Below, piece by piece: positions 1-7,097 of a stretch of DNA of 16,689 bases. The stretch comes from Flavobacteriaceae bacterium (GTDB lineage Bacteria > Bacteroidota > Bacteroidia > Flavobacteriales > Flavobacteriaceae), in assembly GCA_020435885.1 (NCBI GenBank), contig JAGQYU010000063.1, forward strand, positions 1 to 16,689. The letters run 5' to 3'. Both the position numbers and the translations under genes were made by a program. The notes under the pieces were generated by a model that ran no database searches, was not told where the DNA came from, and worked only from the letters and a program-made list of their open reading frames with translations. The first letter of the stretch is position 1. Each line of letters opens with the position of its first letter.

Positions 1-711
1 CTATCAGATCAGTATGCCTTTGGTTTTTTTAAAAACTTTGATAACACGTATTCTCTTGAAACAGAAGTATATTATAAAACTGTAACAAACAGAATTGATT
101 ATATTGATGGTTCAGACCTTATTGGGCAAAATACCATAGAAACAGAAATTTTAAACGGAGAAGCTAAAGCTTATGGTCTAGAAATTTTATTTCGAAAAAA
201 TCAAGGAGCACTAACAGGATGGTTAGCTTATACATTATCAAAATCAGAACAGCGAACACCAGGGGGCAAAGCCGGAGGGTTAGGAATTAATAATGGAGCA
301 TGGTACAATACACCTTATGACAGAACACATGACGTGTCACTAACCTCTATCTATAAACTCAATGATAAATGGAACTTTGGAACTAATTTCATCTTTCAAA
401 CCGGAAGGCCAGTAACCTACCCCACCGGGCAGTATGAATATGAAGGATTATCTATTGCAAGTTATTCTGATAGAAATGCAAGTAGATTGCCCTCTTATCA
501 CAGAATTGATATTTCGGCAACCTATACTCCCAATAAAAAACCTCAAAACAGATGGAAAGGCGAGTGGGTTTTTGGAATATATAATATTTATAACAGAAAA
601 AATGCTGCTGCCATTTCATTTGGTCAAAATGTAGAAACCGGAGCCAATGAGGCAACTCGGACTGCAATTTTTGGTATTGTACCGTCTATTTCGTATAATT
701 TCAAGTTTTAA
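1..711 (+). CDS. TonB-dependent receptor, C-terminal part (5' end outside window)
   Basis: Frame 1 is open from the first base to TAA at 709-711, giving 236 residues with no start, so this is the C-terminal part of a larger protein. The translation has the alternating aromatic/polar pattern of outer-membrane beta-strands. Segments such as NTPYDRTHDVSL, FGTNFIFQTGRPVTYPTG and GEWVFGIYNIYNRKNA are typical of the last strands of Bacteroidetes TonB-dependent receptors. The protein ends in Phe (SISYNFKF), the usual final residue of an outer-membrane barrel. It would take up an unknown ligand across the outer membrane using TonB energy. The DUF4249 lipoprotein gene begins 4 nt after the stop, the pairing usual for this receptor group in Flavobacteriia. 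The plug domain and any carboxypeptidase-like N-terminal domain lie outside the window, so the substrate cannot be inferred. Confidence 0.9.
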   Translation, partial: LSDQYAFGFFKNFDNTYSLETEVYYKTVTNRIDYIDGSDLIGQNTIETEILNGEAKAYGLEILFRKNQGALTGWLAYTLSKSEQRTPGGKAGGLGINNGAWYNTPYDRTHDVSLTSIYKLNDKWNFGTNFIFQTGRPVTYPTGQYEYEGLSIASYSDRNASRLPSYHRIDISATYTPNKKPQNRWKGEWVFGIYNIYNRKNAAAISFGQNVETGANEATRTAIFGIVPSISYNFKF

Positions 712-715
712 GATC

Positions 716-1546
716 ATGAAAAACTATATATATCTATTACTTATTATTTTAGCTTCATGTACTGATGTTGTTGATGTAACTGTACCTACTGCTGAACCCA
801 GATTGATCATTGAAGCTTCCATTGACTGGGAAAAGGGTACAGAAGGAAATAATCAAACCATAAAATTAAGCACATCCACTCCGTATTTTAACACAACTTT
901 TAGAGCAGTTACAGGTGCATCTGTCAAAGTAATAAATACAAGTTCAATGCAAGAGTTTCTTTTTACAGATCAAAATAATGGTAATTACTCAACTAATAAT
1001 TTTATACCCATAATTGGGCAAACCTATAGATTGGAAGTAGTTTATAATAACGAAGCCTACACCGCAACAGAAACCATGGTTTCTGTTCCTGACATTTTAC
1101 AAGTAAGTCAATCAAAAGAAGGTGGTCTAGATGATAGTGTTCCTGAAGTGAAGGTATTTTTTCAAGATCCTGAAGCTGAAGATAATCAATATTTATTGAG
1201 ATTTCAAGAAAAAGGTGATTTATTACCTACACTTTTTGATCTGGATGATAAATTTATAAATGGAAATATTATTGATGTTTTTTTTGAGAAGTTTGAAGAT
1301 GAAGATACCAATGTTAAAGAATTTGAACAAGGTGATGTTGTTTTTATAGCGTTACATGGTATCTCTGAAAAATACTATAATTATATTAAACTACTGATAG
1401 AACAGAATGAAAGTGCAGGAGATCCTTTCTCTACAATCCCAGCTCCTATCAAAGGAAATTGTGTAAATATTACTGATCCGGATAATTATGCTTTTGGATA
1501 TTTTAGATTAACACAAGTGGTAAAAACTACTTATATATTCCAGTAA
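716..1546 (+). CDS. DUF4249 family lipoprotein, partner of the TonB-dependent receptor
   Basis: 276 residues from the ATG at 716. The frame is open further upstream, but that part overlaps the receptor gene, and only the 716 start gives a clean lipoprotein signal: MKNYIYLLLIILASC, with lipobox LASC and Cys14 as the acylation site. The body is a beta-rich domain with the features of DUF4249. These include PRLIIEASIDWEKG near the N-terminus, SVKVINTSS, a Gly-Gln-Tyr-Arg-Leu-Glu-like strand (GQTYRLEVVYNNEAYTATE) and the C-terminal GNCVNITDPDNYAFGYFRL, which is typical of this family. Proteins of this family are usually encoded next to TonB-dependent receptors and are thought to be surface or periplasmic lipoproteins helping uptake. 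The biochemical role is not known. The gene sits 4 nt after the receptor and is surely co-transcribed with it. Confidence 0.85.
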   Translation: MKNYIYLLLIILASCTDVVDVTVPTAEPRLIIEASIDWEKGTEGNNQTIKLSTSTPYFNTTFRAVTGASVKVINTSSMQEFLFTDQNNGNYSTNNFIPIIGQTYRLEVVYNNEAYTATETMVSVPDILQVSQSKEGGLDDSVPEVKVFFQDPEAEDNQYLLRFQEKGDLLPTLFDLDDKFINGNIIDVFFEKFEDEDTNVKEFEQGDVVFIALHGISEKYYNYIKLLIEQNESAGDPFSTIPAPIKGNCVNITDPDNYAFGYFRLTQVVKTTYIFQ

Positions 1547-1562
1547 AGGTTATTTTTGCTAC

Positions 1563-2855
1563 GTGGAAAGAATCGTAAAAAAAATATCTTTAAAAAACTT
1601 AACATTAAGTAAAAAGAAGCTGCTAGAATGGGGCAATCAGCATGATGTTTTCCTTTGGTTAGACAGTAATGATTATCCTCAAAAATATACTGAATTTTCC
1701 TCCGTACTTGCTTTAGGAGCGTATTCTCAATTGAATTGTAATCATACAAATGCTTTTGAAAAATTAAAACAGTATAGAAACGAAGTTAAAGATTATATTT
1801 TCGGTTATTTAGGGTATGATCTTAAAAATGATACAGAAAATTTAACTTCTACTAATTTTGACGGATTACATTTTCCTGACCTTTATTTTTTCCAACCTAA
1901 AAAGCTGTTTTTTATTAAAGAAAACTCTATAGAACAGCTTTATTTAGAAGCGTTTTCAAATGAATTGGAAAGTGATCTTGAAACTATCCTCAAATTAGAC
2001 TCCTCGCAAAAACATAATGATTTTGAGGTGAAAATCCACAAAAGAATTACGAAAAAACATTATTTAGAAACCATAAAATCCATTCAAGATCATATACACA
2101 GAGGAGATATTTATGAGGTCAATTTTTGTCAGGAATTCTATGCTGAAGATGCGATAATCAATCCTTTAGAGGTTTATTTCCATTTGAATGAAATTTCCAA
2201 ACCACCATTTGCAGGTTTTTTAAAACTGGAGGATAAATTTATCTTATCAGCCTCACCGGAACGTTTTGTGCGGAAAAAGGGCAACAAAGTTATTTCTCAA
2301 CCCATAAAAGGAACCGCGAAAAGATCAGCAAACAGTAAAACTGACAAAGAACTAGCAATTGATTTAGCTAATGATCCAAAAGAACGCTCAGAAAATATTA
2401 TGATTGTAGATTTGGTTAGGAACGATCTTGCCAAAACAGCTATTAAGGGTTCTGTAACAGTTGAAGAATTATGCAAAGTCTATTCTTTTAAGCAAGTGCA
2501 TCAATTAATTTCTACCGTTACTGCTGAAGTTGCAGAAACTGTAGATCCTATTGATATTGTAAAAAGTCTTTTCCCAATGGGTAGTATGACAGGCGCTCCA
2601 AAAATAGCAGCTATGAAAATCATAGAAGAAATGGAATCAACTAAACGGGGGGTTTATTCAGGAGCTGTTGGTTACTTTTCTCCTATTCATGATTTTGATT
2701 TTAATGTATTGATACGCAGCATTTTATACAACAATACTAACAAGTACCTTTCTTATACTGTAGGCGGTGCTATAACCGCTCAATCCGATCCTGAAAAAGA
2801 ATACGAAGAATGCCTTATTAAGGCTATTGCCATGAAAAAAGCGTTAAAGAGCTAA
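1563..2855 (+). CDS. pabB: Aminodeoxychorismate synthase component I (PabB-like)
   Basis: 430 residues of the chorismate-binding anthranilate synthase I/PabB family. It would convert chorismate and ammonia to 4-amino-4-deoxychorismate for folate synthesis, normally with a PabA glutaminase that is not in this window. The chorismate-binding domain fills roughly residues 160-428. It shows HRGDIYEVNFCQ (179-190), PIKGT (247-251), ENIMIVDLVRNDL (267-279), GSMTGAPK (340-347) and the final GGAITAQSDPEKEYEE. Lys249 in PIKGT is the residue that forms the covalent chorismate intermediate in PabB, whereas TrpE enzymes have Ala there, so PabB is preferred over anthranilate synthase. The start is a GTG with AAAGG 14 nt upstream. 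No ATG fits, and the N-terminus has the length usual for flavobacterial PabB. It lies 16 nt after the DUF4249 gene. Its stop overlaps the stop of the opposing lipoprotein gene by 4 nt. Confidence 0.88.
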   Translation: MERIVKKISLKNLTLSKKKLLEWGNQHDVFLWLDSNDYPQKYTEFSSVLALGAYSQLNCNHTNAFEKLKQYRNEVKDYIFGYLGYDLKNDTENLTSTNFDGLHFPDLYFFQPKKLFFIKENSIEQLYLEAFSNELESDLETILKLDSSQKHNDFEVKIHKRITKKHYLETIKSIQDHIHRGDIYEVNFCQEFYAEDAIINPLEVYFHLNEISKPPFAGFLKLEDKFILSASPERFVRKKGNKVISQPIKGTAKRSANSKTDKELAIDLANDPKERSENIMIVDLVRNDLAKTAIKGSVTVEELCKVYSFKQVHQLISTVTAEVAETVDPIDIVKSLFPMGSMTGAPKIAAMKIIEEMESTKRGVYSGAVGYFSPIHDFDFNVLIRSILYNNTNKYLSYTVGGAITAQSDPEKEYEECLIKAIAMKKALKS

Positions 2856-3223
2856 TTACAAACCGAATTACTTGGCTTCCAAATTATTATAGTCTTTTTT
2901 ACACTATCACTATCAAAATTCCCATCACCCATATAGCCTATTTGTTCGCCTTCGCAATTATATATTGGAACAATAGTATTGCAATTAGGGCAACAATTGG
3001 TAAAAATAAAAACGTTTTCTCCATTATACTCACCCTGTAAAATAGACTCGTACTTGGTATAGTCAGTTGGGTTTTGTACCCTGTTGTCAATCTCTGCTTT
3101 AAGCCAAGTTAAATCTTCAACAGGATTCTCAACATTACAAGCTGATTTTGATTCTATTTCATTCTTGTTGGAGTCGCAACTTATTACAATCAGTAAAACA
3201 ATAAAAAGTTTGATAAGTTTCAT
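2852..3223 (-). CDS. Small cysteine-rich lipoprotein, function unknown
   Basis: 123 residues from the ATG at 3223. The frame continues 14 codons upstream, but the 3223 start places a standard lipoprotein signal at the N-terminus: MKLIKLFIVLLIVISC, lipid-carrying Cys16. The mature part contains DLTWLKAEID and a strand-rich segment with an unusual cysteine cluster, FTNCCPNCNTIVPIYNCEG (Cys77, 78, 81 and 90). Cys29 and Cys122 make six cysteines besides the lipidated one. I recall similar small lipoproteins with a DLxWLK motif and an NCCxxC strand in other Flavobacteriia, all uncharacterised. It lies 62 nt downstream of the exported thioredoxin-fold gene on the same strand and may be co-transcribed with it, which would fit a redox or metal-related role, but that is inference. 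Its last 4 nt overlap the end of pabB in convergent orientation. Confidence 0.7.
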   Translation of the reverse strand: MKLIKLFIVLLIVISCDSNKNEIESKSACNVENPVEDLTWLKAEIDNRVQNPTDYTKYESILQGEYNGENVFIFTNCCPNCNTIVPIYNCEGEQIGYMGDGNFDSDSVKKTIIIWKPSNSVCN

Positions 3224-3285
3224 CGTATATCCTGTTTGGTTTACAATCAAGATACAACTCATCAATAAAAGTTGCGTAGTTTGGG

Positions 3286-3807
3286 TTATTTTTTCAAAAT
3301 AAACTTCTCTTCAATAATAGCAAGCTCTTCATCAGTCAAGGTGGATGTAGCCTTTAGTTTATTCTTAAACACAGCTACTTCTTCTTTAGAAGCAGGGCAA
3401 CCTAAGTTTTGCCCGTTATCATCAAAAGCATCCGTTAAAAGGTTTCCATCAGCATCATATATCAAAAAGAAAGGAATACCCACTTTATCGGCTTTGTTAT
3501 CTATAAGCAATTGTAGCCCTCCCGGGGTTTCCAAATTTTTATTATTCTTAGATTCTTTTACGATCATTTTTGTAATAACATAATTTTTATCGAACAATTC
3601 AAAGCAACTATCATCATTTATGTTTGCTATCAATCTTTTGCACCAGCCACACCAAGAGGCTGAAAAAATGACCATTACATTTTTATTTTCTTCTTTAGCC
3701 TGTGCAAACGCTTCGTTCAAAATATCAGTAGCAGTTTTTTCTTGAGCCTGTAAAATATTAGTTGTTAGAAAAATACTCATTATGAATAGTAAAAATTTCA
3801 ATTTCAT
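3286..3807 (-). CDS. Exported thioredoxin-fold protein
   Basis: 173 residues. The N-terminus MKLKFLLFIMSIFLTTNILQAQ is a Sec signal peptide, with cleavage expected near the Ala-Gln at 21-22, so the protein works in the periplasm. The thioredoxin fold follows. It has strand NVMVIFSASW, active site CGWC (Cys53 and Cys56), and a cis-proline segment GIPFFLIYDADG (Ile111-Pro112). This arrangement matches the thioredoxin_7/DsbD C-terminal-like group rather than cytoplasmic thioredoxin. It would act as a thiol-disulfide reductase or in disulfide relay. The C-terminal 40 residues are Lys/Glu-rich and charged. Upstream, between the start codon and position 3854, is an 11-bp inverted repeat that would sit in the 5' leader. 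The next gene downstream, 62 nt away, encodes a cysteine-rich lipoprotein that could be a substrate. Confidence 0.85.
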   Translation of the reverse strand: MKLKFLLFIMSIFLTTNILQAQEKTATDILNEAFAQAKEENKNVMVIFSASWCGWCKRLIANINDDSCFELFDKNYVITKMIVKESKNNKNLETPGGLQLLIDNKADKVGIPFFLIYDADGNLLTDAFDDNGQNLGCPASKEEVAVFKNKLKATSTLTDEELAIIEEKFILKK

Positions 3808-3819
3808 GATATTTATTTT

Positions 3820-3854
3820 AAAGTAAATTAAATCTTTTAGGCGTAATTTACTTT
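3820..3854. repeat. 11-bp perfect inverted repeat upstream of the thioredoxin-fold gene
   Basis: AAAGTAAATTA (3820-3830) is the exact reverse complement of TAATTTACTTT (3844-3854), with 13 nt between the arms. The near arm lies 12 nt upstream of the ATG of the exported thioredoxin gene (minus strand). In RNA it would form a hairpin just before the start codon, and in DNA it could be a repressor operator. It could not serve as a terminator for any gene visible here. Confidence 0.6.
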
Positions 3855-3905
3855 TTAAATTTGAATATCATTGTATTATTTTTAGTTATTGATTAAACCT
3901 TAGAG

Positions 3906-3913
3906 TATTTTTG
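3906..3913 (+). promoter_or_regulatory. Possible -7 box (TAnnTTTG) for the PepSY-like gene
   Basis: TATTTTTG at 3906-3913 matches the Bacteroidetes -7 consensus TAnnTTTG, about 60 nt before the ATG at 3974. The nearest upstream TTG (3889-3891) is only 14 nt away, shorter than usual. A second match, TAAATTTG at 3856-3863, also lies upstream. The choice between them is open. Confidence 0.3.
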
Positions 3914-3973
3914 CAGTCAAAGACCAATTATAACGGAGTTATTTCATGAAAATTCACTTAAATTAAAATTAGA

Positions 3974-4474
3974 ATGGCAAAAGTAAACATGCGTATTTTG
4001 CACAGATACTTAGGGTTTTTCCTTGCAGGGATCATGGCTATGTATGCCCTTAGCGGTATTGTAATGATCTATAGAAACACAGATTTTTTAAAACAAGAGC
4101 AACTAGTTGAACGTACTTTAAAACCCAACGCATCTTATGAAGAATTAGGAAAAGCACTCCGTATTAGGGATTTTAAACCAACAAAAACAGAAAGCGATAT
4201 TGTATATTTTGAAAATGGGACTTACAACAGTAAAACCGGCCAAGCTAGTTTCACAACAAAAGAATTGCCATTTGTACTTAATAAAATGACGCAGATTCAT
4301 AAAGCAACTACAAAATCTCCCTTGTATTTTTTAAATATCTTCTTTGGAGTATCATTGTTTTTCTTTGTCATTTCCTCTTTCTGGATGTTCAGACCGCAAA
4401 CAAAAGTTTTTAAATACGGGCTTTATTATACCATAGGCGGCATTATACTTACACTAATTATGCTATTTGTGTAA
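3974..4474 (+). CDS. PepSY-associated transmembrane-type small membrane protein
   Basis: 166 residues with three predicted membrane segments: about 10-32 (LGFFLAGIMAMYALSGIVMIY), 117-139 (YFLNIFFGVSLFFFVISSFWMF) and 147-166 at the C-terminus. Between the first two lies an extracytoplasmic stretch of about 80 residues. The N-terminal LHRYLGF...ALSGIVMIYR and the later QIHKAT before the second helix resemble the His-containing helices of the PepSY_TM family, which includes proteins linked to iron/heme reduction and peptidase inhibition. It is much shorter than full PepSY_TM proteins (350-500 residues), so it may be a reduced relative. The function is not known. It stands alone on this strand, and its TAA (4472-4474) directly abuts the stop codon of the opposing exporter gene. 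Confidence 0.6.
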   Translation: MAKVNMRILHRYLGFFLAGIMAMYALSGIVMIYRNTDFLKQEQLVERTLKPNASYEELGKALRIRDFKPTKTESDIVYFENGTYNSKTGQASFTTKELPFVLNKMTQIHKATTKSPLYFLNIFFGVSLFFFVISSFWMFRPQTKVFKYGLYYTIGGIILTLIMLFV

Positions 4475-4963
4475 TTATATCGTAATTTTTTTGACTGAAT
4501 CTTTTCGCAATAAAAGCATAGGGAAAGAAACTCCTACGGTCATAGAAATCAATATAAAGAACATATGGAATCCGTTGAAGAACATAGCATTTATCAAATC
4601 TATTTTCTTTGACGGATCAGTTTCTATAAAAATGAACTTCATGATAGATAAAACCGTTTCATAAGCATAATACCCGGGAATCATCGGGATAATCGGCGGA
4701 ATGGAAAATACTACCGGTGGTTTGTGAATTCTGTGTGCCATTGGCATACTGATAATTCCTACAAATAAGGCAGCTAAAAAGCTTGCTAAAATAATGTGCA
4801 AATGTAATCCTATCAATAGAAATTTGATGAAACCCGCACCAAACCCTAATGCAAAAATGGTAGAAATTGCTTTTTTAGGAGCGTTGAACAAAATACCAAA
4901 ACCAACAGCCGCAATACTGCTCCAAATTGCTACTTCAACTAAATGTAATAATTGCTCTATCAT
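4475..4963 (-). CDS. Threonine/serine exporter family, small subunit (ThrE_2/DUF3815, YjjB-like)
   Basis: 162 residues, almost wholly hydrophobic, with about four to five membrane helices (roughly 5-25, 31-50, 53-73, 85-107 and 128-150). The proline-rich conserved loop SIPPIIPMIPGYYAYE (87-102) is the hallmark of the ThrE_2/DUF3815 family. This half pairs with the DUF1212 protein encoded just upstream. Its ATG overlaps that gene's TGA (ATGA, 4 nt), indicating translational coupling and a one-to-one complex. In Escherichia coli the equivalent split pair YjjP/YjjB is linked to succinate export, while the fused ThrE of Corynebacterium exports threonine and serine. The substrate here cannot be told from sequence. 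The gene ends back to back with the PepSY-like gene, leaving no space for a separate terminator. Confidence 0.8.
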   Translation of the reverse strand: MIEQLLHLVEVAIWSSIAAVGFGILFNAPKKAISTIFALGFGAGFIKFLLIGLHLHIILASFLAALFVGIISMPMAHRIHKPPVVFSIPPIIPMIPGYYAYETVLSIMKFIFIETDPSKKIDLINAMFFNGFHMFFILISMTVGVSFPMLLLRKDSVKKITI

Positions 4964-5730
4964 ATCAATTTAACTGAAAAGATTAACATGGCAATAAACA
5001 GCCCTAACGTTATAGCCATTACGGTCATCAGTCCGGTTGTAAAACGCACCATTCCATTTAAAATATTATTATCCATCAAATCAGTAAAGGAATTGATCAA
5101 AGGTACCCCCGGCACCAAAAATAATACTGAGGTTGCCAAAGCTGTTTGAGGGTTGGCTCCTAAATCATAAACAACCCCTAACGAAGCAATGGTTGAAGCA
5201 ATCAACGAGCCCAAAAATACCCTGATATACACATTAAACTTTACTTCATGTACTTTTTGAAAGACAAAAAGGCCTAAAAACGTACTTATAAAAGCAACTG
5301 CCATATTCAGGTAATCGCCACCAAAAAGATTACAAAAACCTGCTCCGGCTAAACTTACTGCTGCCAGTACTACCAACTTTGGATAGCGAGTAATCCCTTT
5401 AATTCTATTTACTTCCTCTTCCATTTGCTTAATAGACCAATCGTTATTGATAGCTTTCCAACTGGCTATGCTTAGAGCGGAAATTACAGTGAAGTTAACA
5501 GCATAAGGAGGTATATTCTGTACTTTGGTATAACTTAAGTTTGTATCTTCCTCTAAAACGGTTATTACCAATGTTTTATGACTGATAAGACTTGAAACTT
5601 TACAGTTAAGTACTGATGCAAAACGGTTTAGCGTTAAATTAACACGGTTGGTATTGGCCCCAGAAGCCATGAGCAACGCAGACATGTCCAATAGTAAACT
5701 GGCAGCTCTGTCAAGCTTTGTAAAAGGCAT
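4960..5730 (-). CDS. Threonine/serine exporter family, large subunit (ThrE_1/DUF1212, YjjP-like)
   Basis: 256 residues. The N-terminal soluble half begins with LLLDMSALLMASGANTNRV (12-30), the conserved opening of DUF1212/ThrE_1 proteins (Leu-Leu-x-Ser-Gly-Ala-x-x-x-Arg-Val type). It carries the IPPYAVNFTVISALSIASW region (73-91). The C-terminal half has about five membrane helices (117-135, 140-157, 170-187, 195-208, 230-253). It includes the conserved VLFLVPGVPLINSFTDLMDN (202-221), the substrate-path loop of this family. It is the partner of the DUF3815 protein with which it overlaps by 4 nt. Together they make a split version of the fused ThrE exporter for amino acids or dicarboxylates. 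The gene follows argH by 75 nt on the same strand, but a promoter-like box lies in that gap, so it is probably a separate unit. Confidence 0.82.
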   Translation of the reverse strand: MPFTKLDRAASLLLDMSALLMASGANTNRVNLTLNRFASVLNCKVSSLISHKTLVITVLEEDTNLSYTKVQNIPPYAVNFTVISALSIASWKAINNDWSIKQMEEEVNRIKGITRYPKLVVLAAVSLAGAGFCNLFGGDYLNMAVAFISTFLGLFVFQKVHEVKFNVYIRVFLGSLIASTIASLGVVYDLGANPQTALATSVLFLVPGVPLINSFTDLMDNNILNGMVRFTTGLMTVMAITLGLFIAMLIFSVKLI

Positions 5731-5759
5731 GATGTTTAATTGAATATTTTAAGTTAGTG

Positions 5760-5787
5760 CAAATTTACACCTTTCCTACCTAGCAAA
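5760..5787 (-). promoter_or_regulatory. Candidate promoter of the ThrE-type exporter pair
   Basis: On the minus strand TTTG (5787-5784) is followed after 16 nt by TAAATTTG (5767-5760), close to the Bacteroidetes promoter pattern TTG-N17-23-TAnnTTTG. The -7 box is perfect and the spacing one base short. Transcription would start near 5753, leaving about 20 nt before the ATG at 5730. Confidence 0.5.
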
Positions 5788-5805
5788 CTATCTTTTAGTA
5801 AAGAT

Positions 5806-7086
5806 TTATAAGGCTTTTTCCATCTTAGAAACAATGTCTTCCAGACACAAATTGCCTATACTCCCTTTGTGTGTATGGTTTACATTTTTATCAGGTACAA
5901 ATGCTCCTTTTTCTACTTTTTCACCAACTATTTTATAGGCATCTCTAAAAGCAATGCCTTGCTGTACCAATTTGTTAACTTCCTCAACTGTAAATAGATA
6001 ATCGTATTTCGGATCATTTAAAATTTGGTCGTTCACTTTTATATCCTTCAAAGAGAAGGTAGTCATTTCTAAACATGATTTTACCGTTTGAATAGCCGGC
6101 AACAGACCTTCTTTCAACAATTGTAGATCCCTATGATAACCGCTAGGTAAATTATTGGTAATCAAGGTAAGTTCATAAGGCAAGGCCTGCAAAGCATTAC
6201 ACTTACCACGTATCAATTCAAACACATCAGGATTCTTTTTGTGAGGCATAATACTAGAACCGGTAGTCAACTCATCAGGAAAGGAAACAAAATTGAAATT
6301 CTGGCTCATGTACAAACAGATATCCATGGCCAGCTTGGAAAGCGTTCCGGCAACGGCGCTTAACCCATAAGCTACTGCTTTTTCAGTCTTTCCCCTACTC
6401 ATTTGTGCTGCCACCACATTGTATTTTAATGTTTCAAAATTCAATAATTCGGTAGTTTTATCCCTATCTATGGCAAAAGAATTACCATAACCCGCAGCAG
6501 AACCTAACGGGTTCTGATTCACAATTTTATACGCAGCGTTGAGCATATATACATCATCAATCAAACTTTCGGCATAGGCAGAAAACCACAAGCCAAATGA
6601 GGAAGGCATAGCCACCTGAAAATGTGTGTAGCCGGGTAGCAGTACTTTTTCATATTGTGTTGCTTTTGCAATAAGCAGATCAAACAATTCTTTGATTTGT
6701 TGTTTAATAGTTACTATTTCATCCCTCAAATACAGGTGCATATCTACCAACACCTGATCGTTTCTGGAACGTGCCGTATGAATCTTTTTACCTGTATCGC
6801 CTAACTTTTCAGTCAACAGAAATTCTACTTTGGAATGTACATCTTCAAAAGAATCTTCTATGGTAAATTCTCCATCTTCTATAGCAATCAAAATGTTATT
6901 TAATTCTTTTCGCAAGGATTTAATCTCTTCATCGGATAGAATTCCTATACTATGCAGCATATTAGCATGAGCCAGCGAACCTATTACATCATACTTTGCC
7001 AAGATAAGGTCTAATTCTCGGTCATTTCCAACAGTGAACATATCAATCTTTTTATCGGTACTAAAGCCTTTATCCCAAAGTTTCAT
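5806..7086 (-). CDS. argH: Argininosuccinate lyase
   Basis: 426 residues of the fumarase/aspartase superfamily. It splits argininosuccinate into arginine and fumarate, the last step of arginine synthesis, and acts as a cytoplasmic homotetramer. Visible motifs are HTARSRNDQV (103-112), GYTHFQVAMP (152-161, with the catalytic His155), LGSAAGYG (194-201) and the superfamily signature GSSIMPHKKNPD (276-287), which carries the catalytic serine loop. The length is somewhat below the about 460 residues of the E. coli enzyme. The C-terminus is shortened but the active-site segments are intact. It is the last gene of the arginine operon, 11 nt after argE. A 6-bp AU-rich hairpin follows the stop but lacks a U run, so the end of the transcript is not clearly marked. 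Confidence 0.97.
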   Translation of the reverse strand: MKLWDKGFSTDKKIDMFTVGNDRELDLILAKYDVIGSLAHANMLHSIGILSDEEIKSLRKELNNILIAIEDGEFTIEDSFEDVHSKVEFLLTEKLGDTGKKIHTARSRNDQVLVDMHLYLRDEIVTIKQQIKELFDLLIAKATQYEKVLLPGYTHFQVAMPSSFGLWFSAYAESLIDDVYMLNAAYKIVNQNPLGSAAGYGNSFAIDRDKTTELLNFETLKYNVVAAQMSRGKTEKAVAYGLSAVAGTLSKLAMDICLYMSQNFNFVSFPDELTTGSSIMPHKKNPDVFELIRGKCNALQALPYELTLITNNLPSGYHRDLQLLKEGLLPAIQTVKSCLEMTTFSLKDIKVNDQILNDPKYDYLFTVEEVNKLVQQGIAFRDAYKIVGEKVEKGAFVPDKNVNHTHKGSIGNLCLEDIVSKMEKAL

Positions 7087-7097
7087 AATTCTCTTAT

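Noticed and set aside
647..715. Upstream extension of the DUF4249 protein into the receptor gene
   Set aside because: It overlaps the receptor's coding end and would bury the lipoprotein signal. The ATG at 716 gives a clean lipobox.
3945..3965. A six-codon frame (MKIHLN) upstream of the PepSY-like gene
   Set aside because: It is very short with no codon pattern linked to the downstream function, and is expected by chance in such AT-rich DNA.
5790..5805. Hairpin ATCTTT/AAAGAT after argH as terminator of the arg operon
   Set aside because: Only six A/T-rich pairs and no U run follow it. It also overlaps the region of the next promoter.
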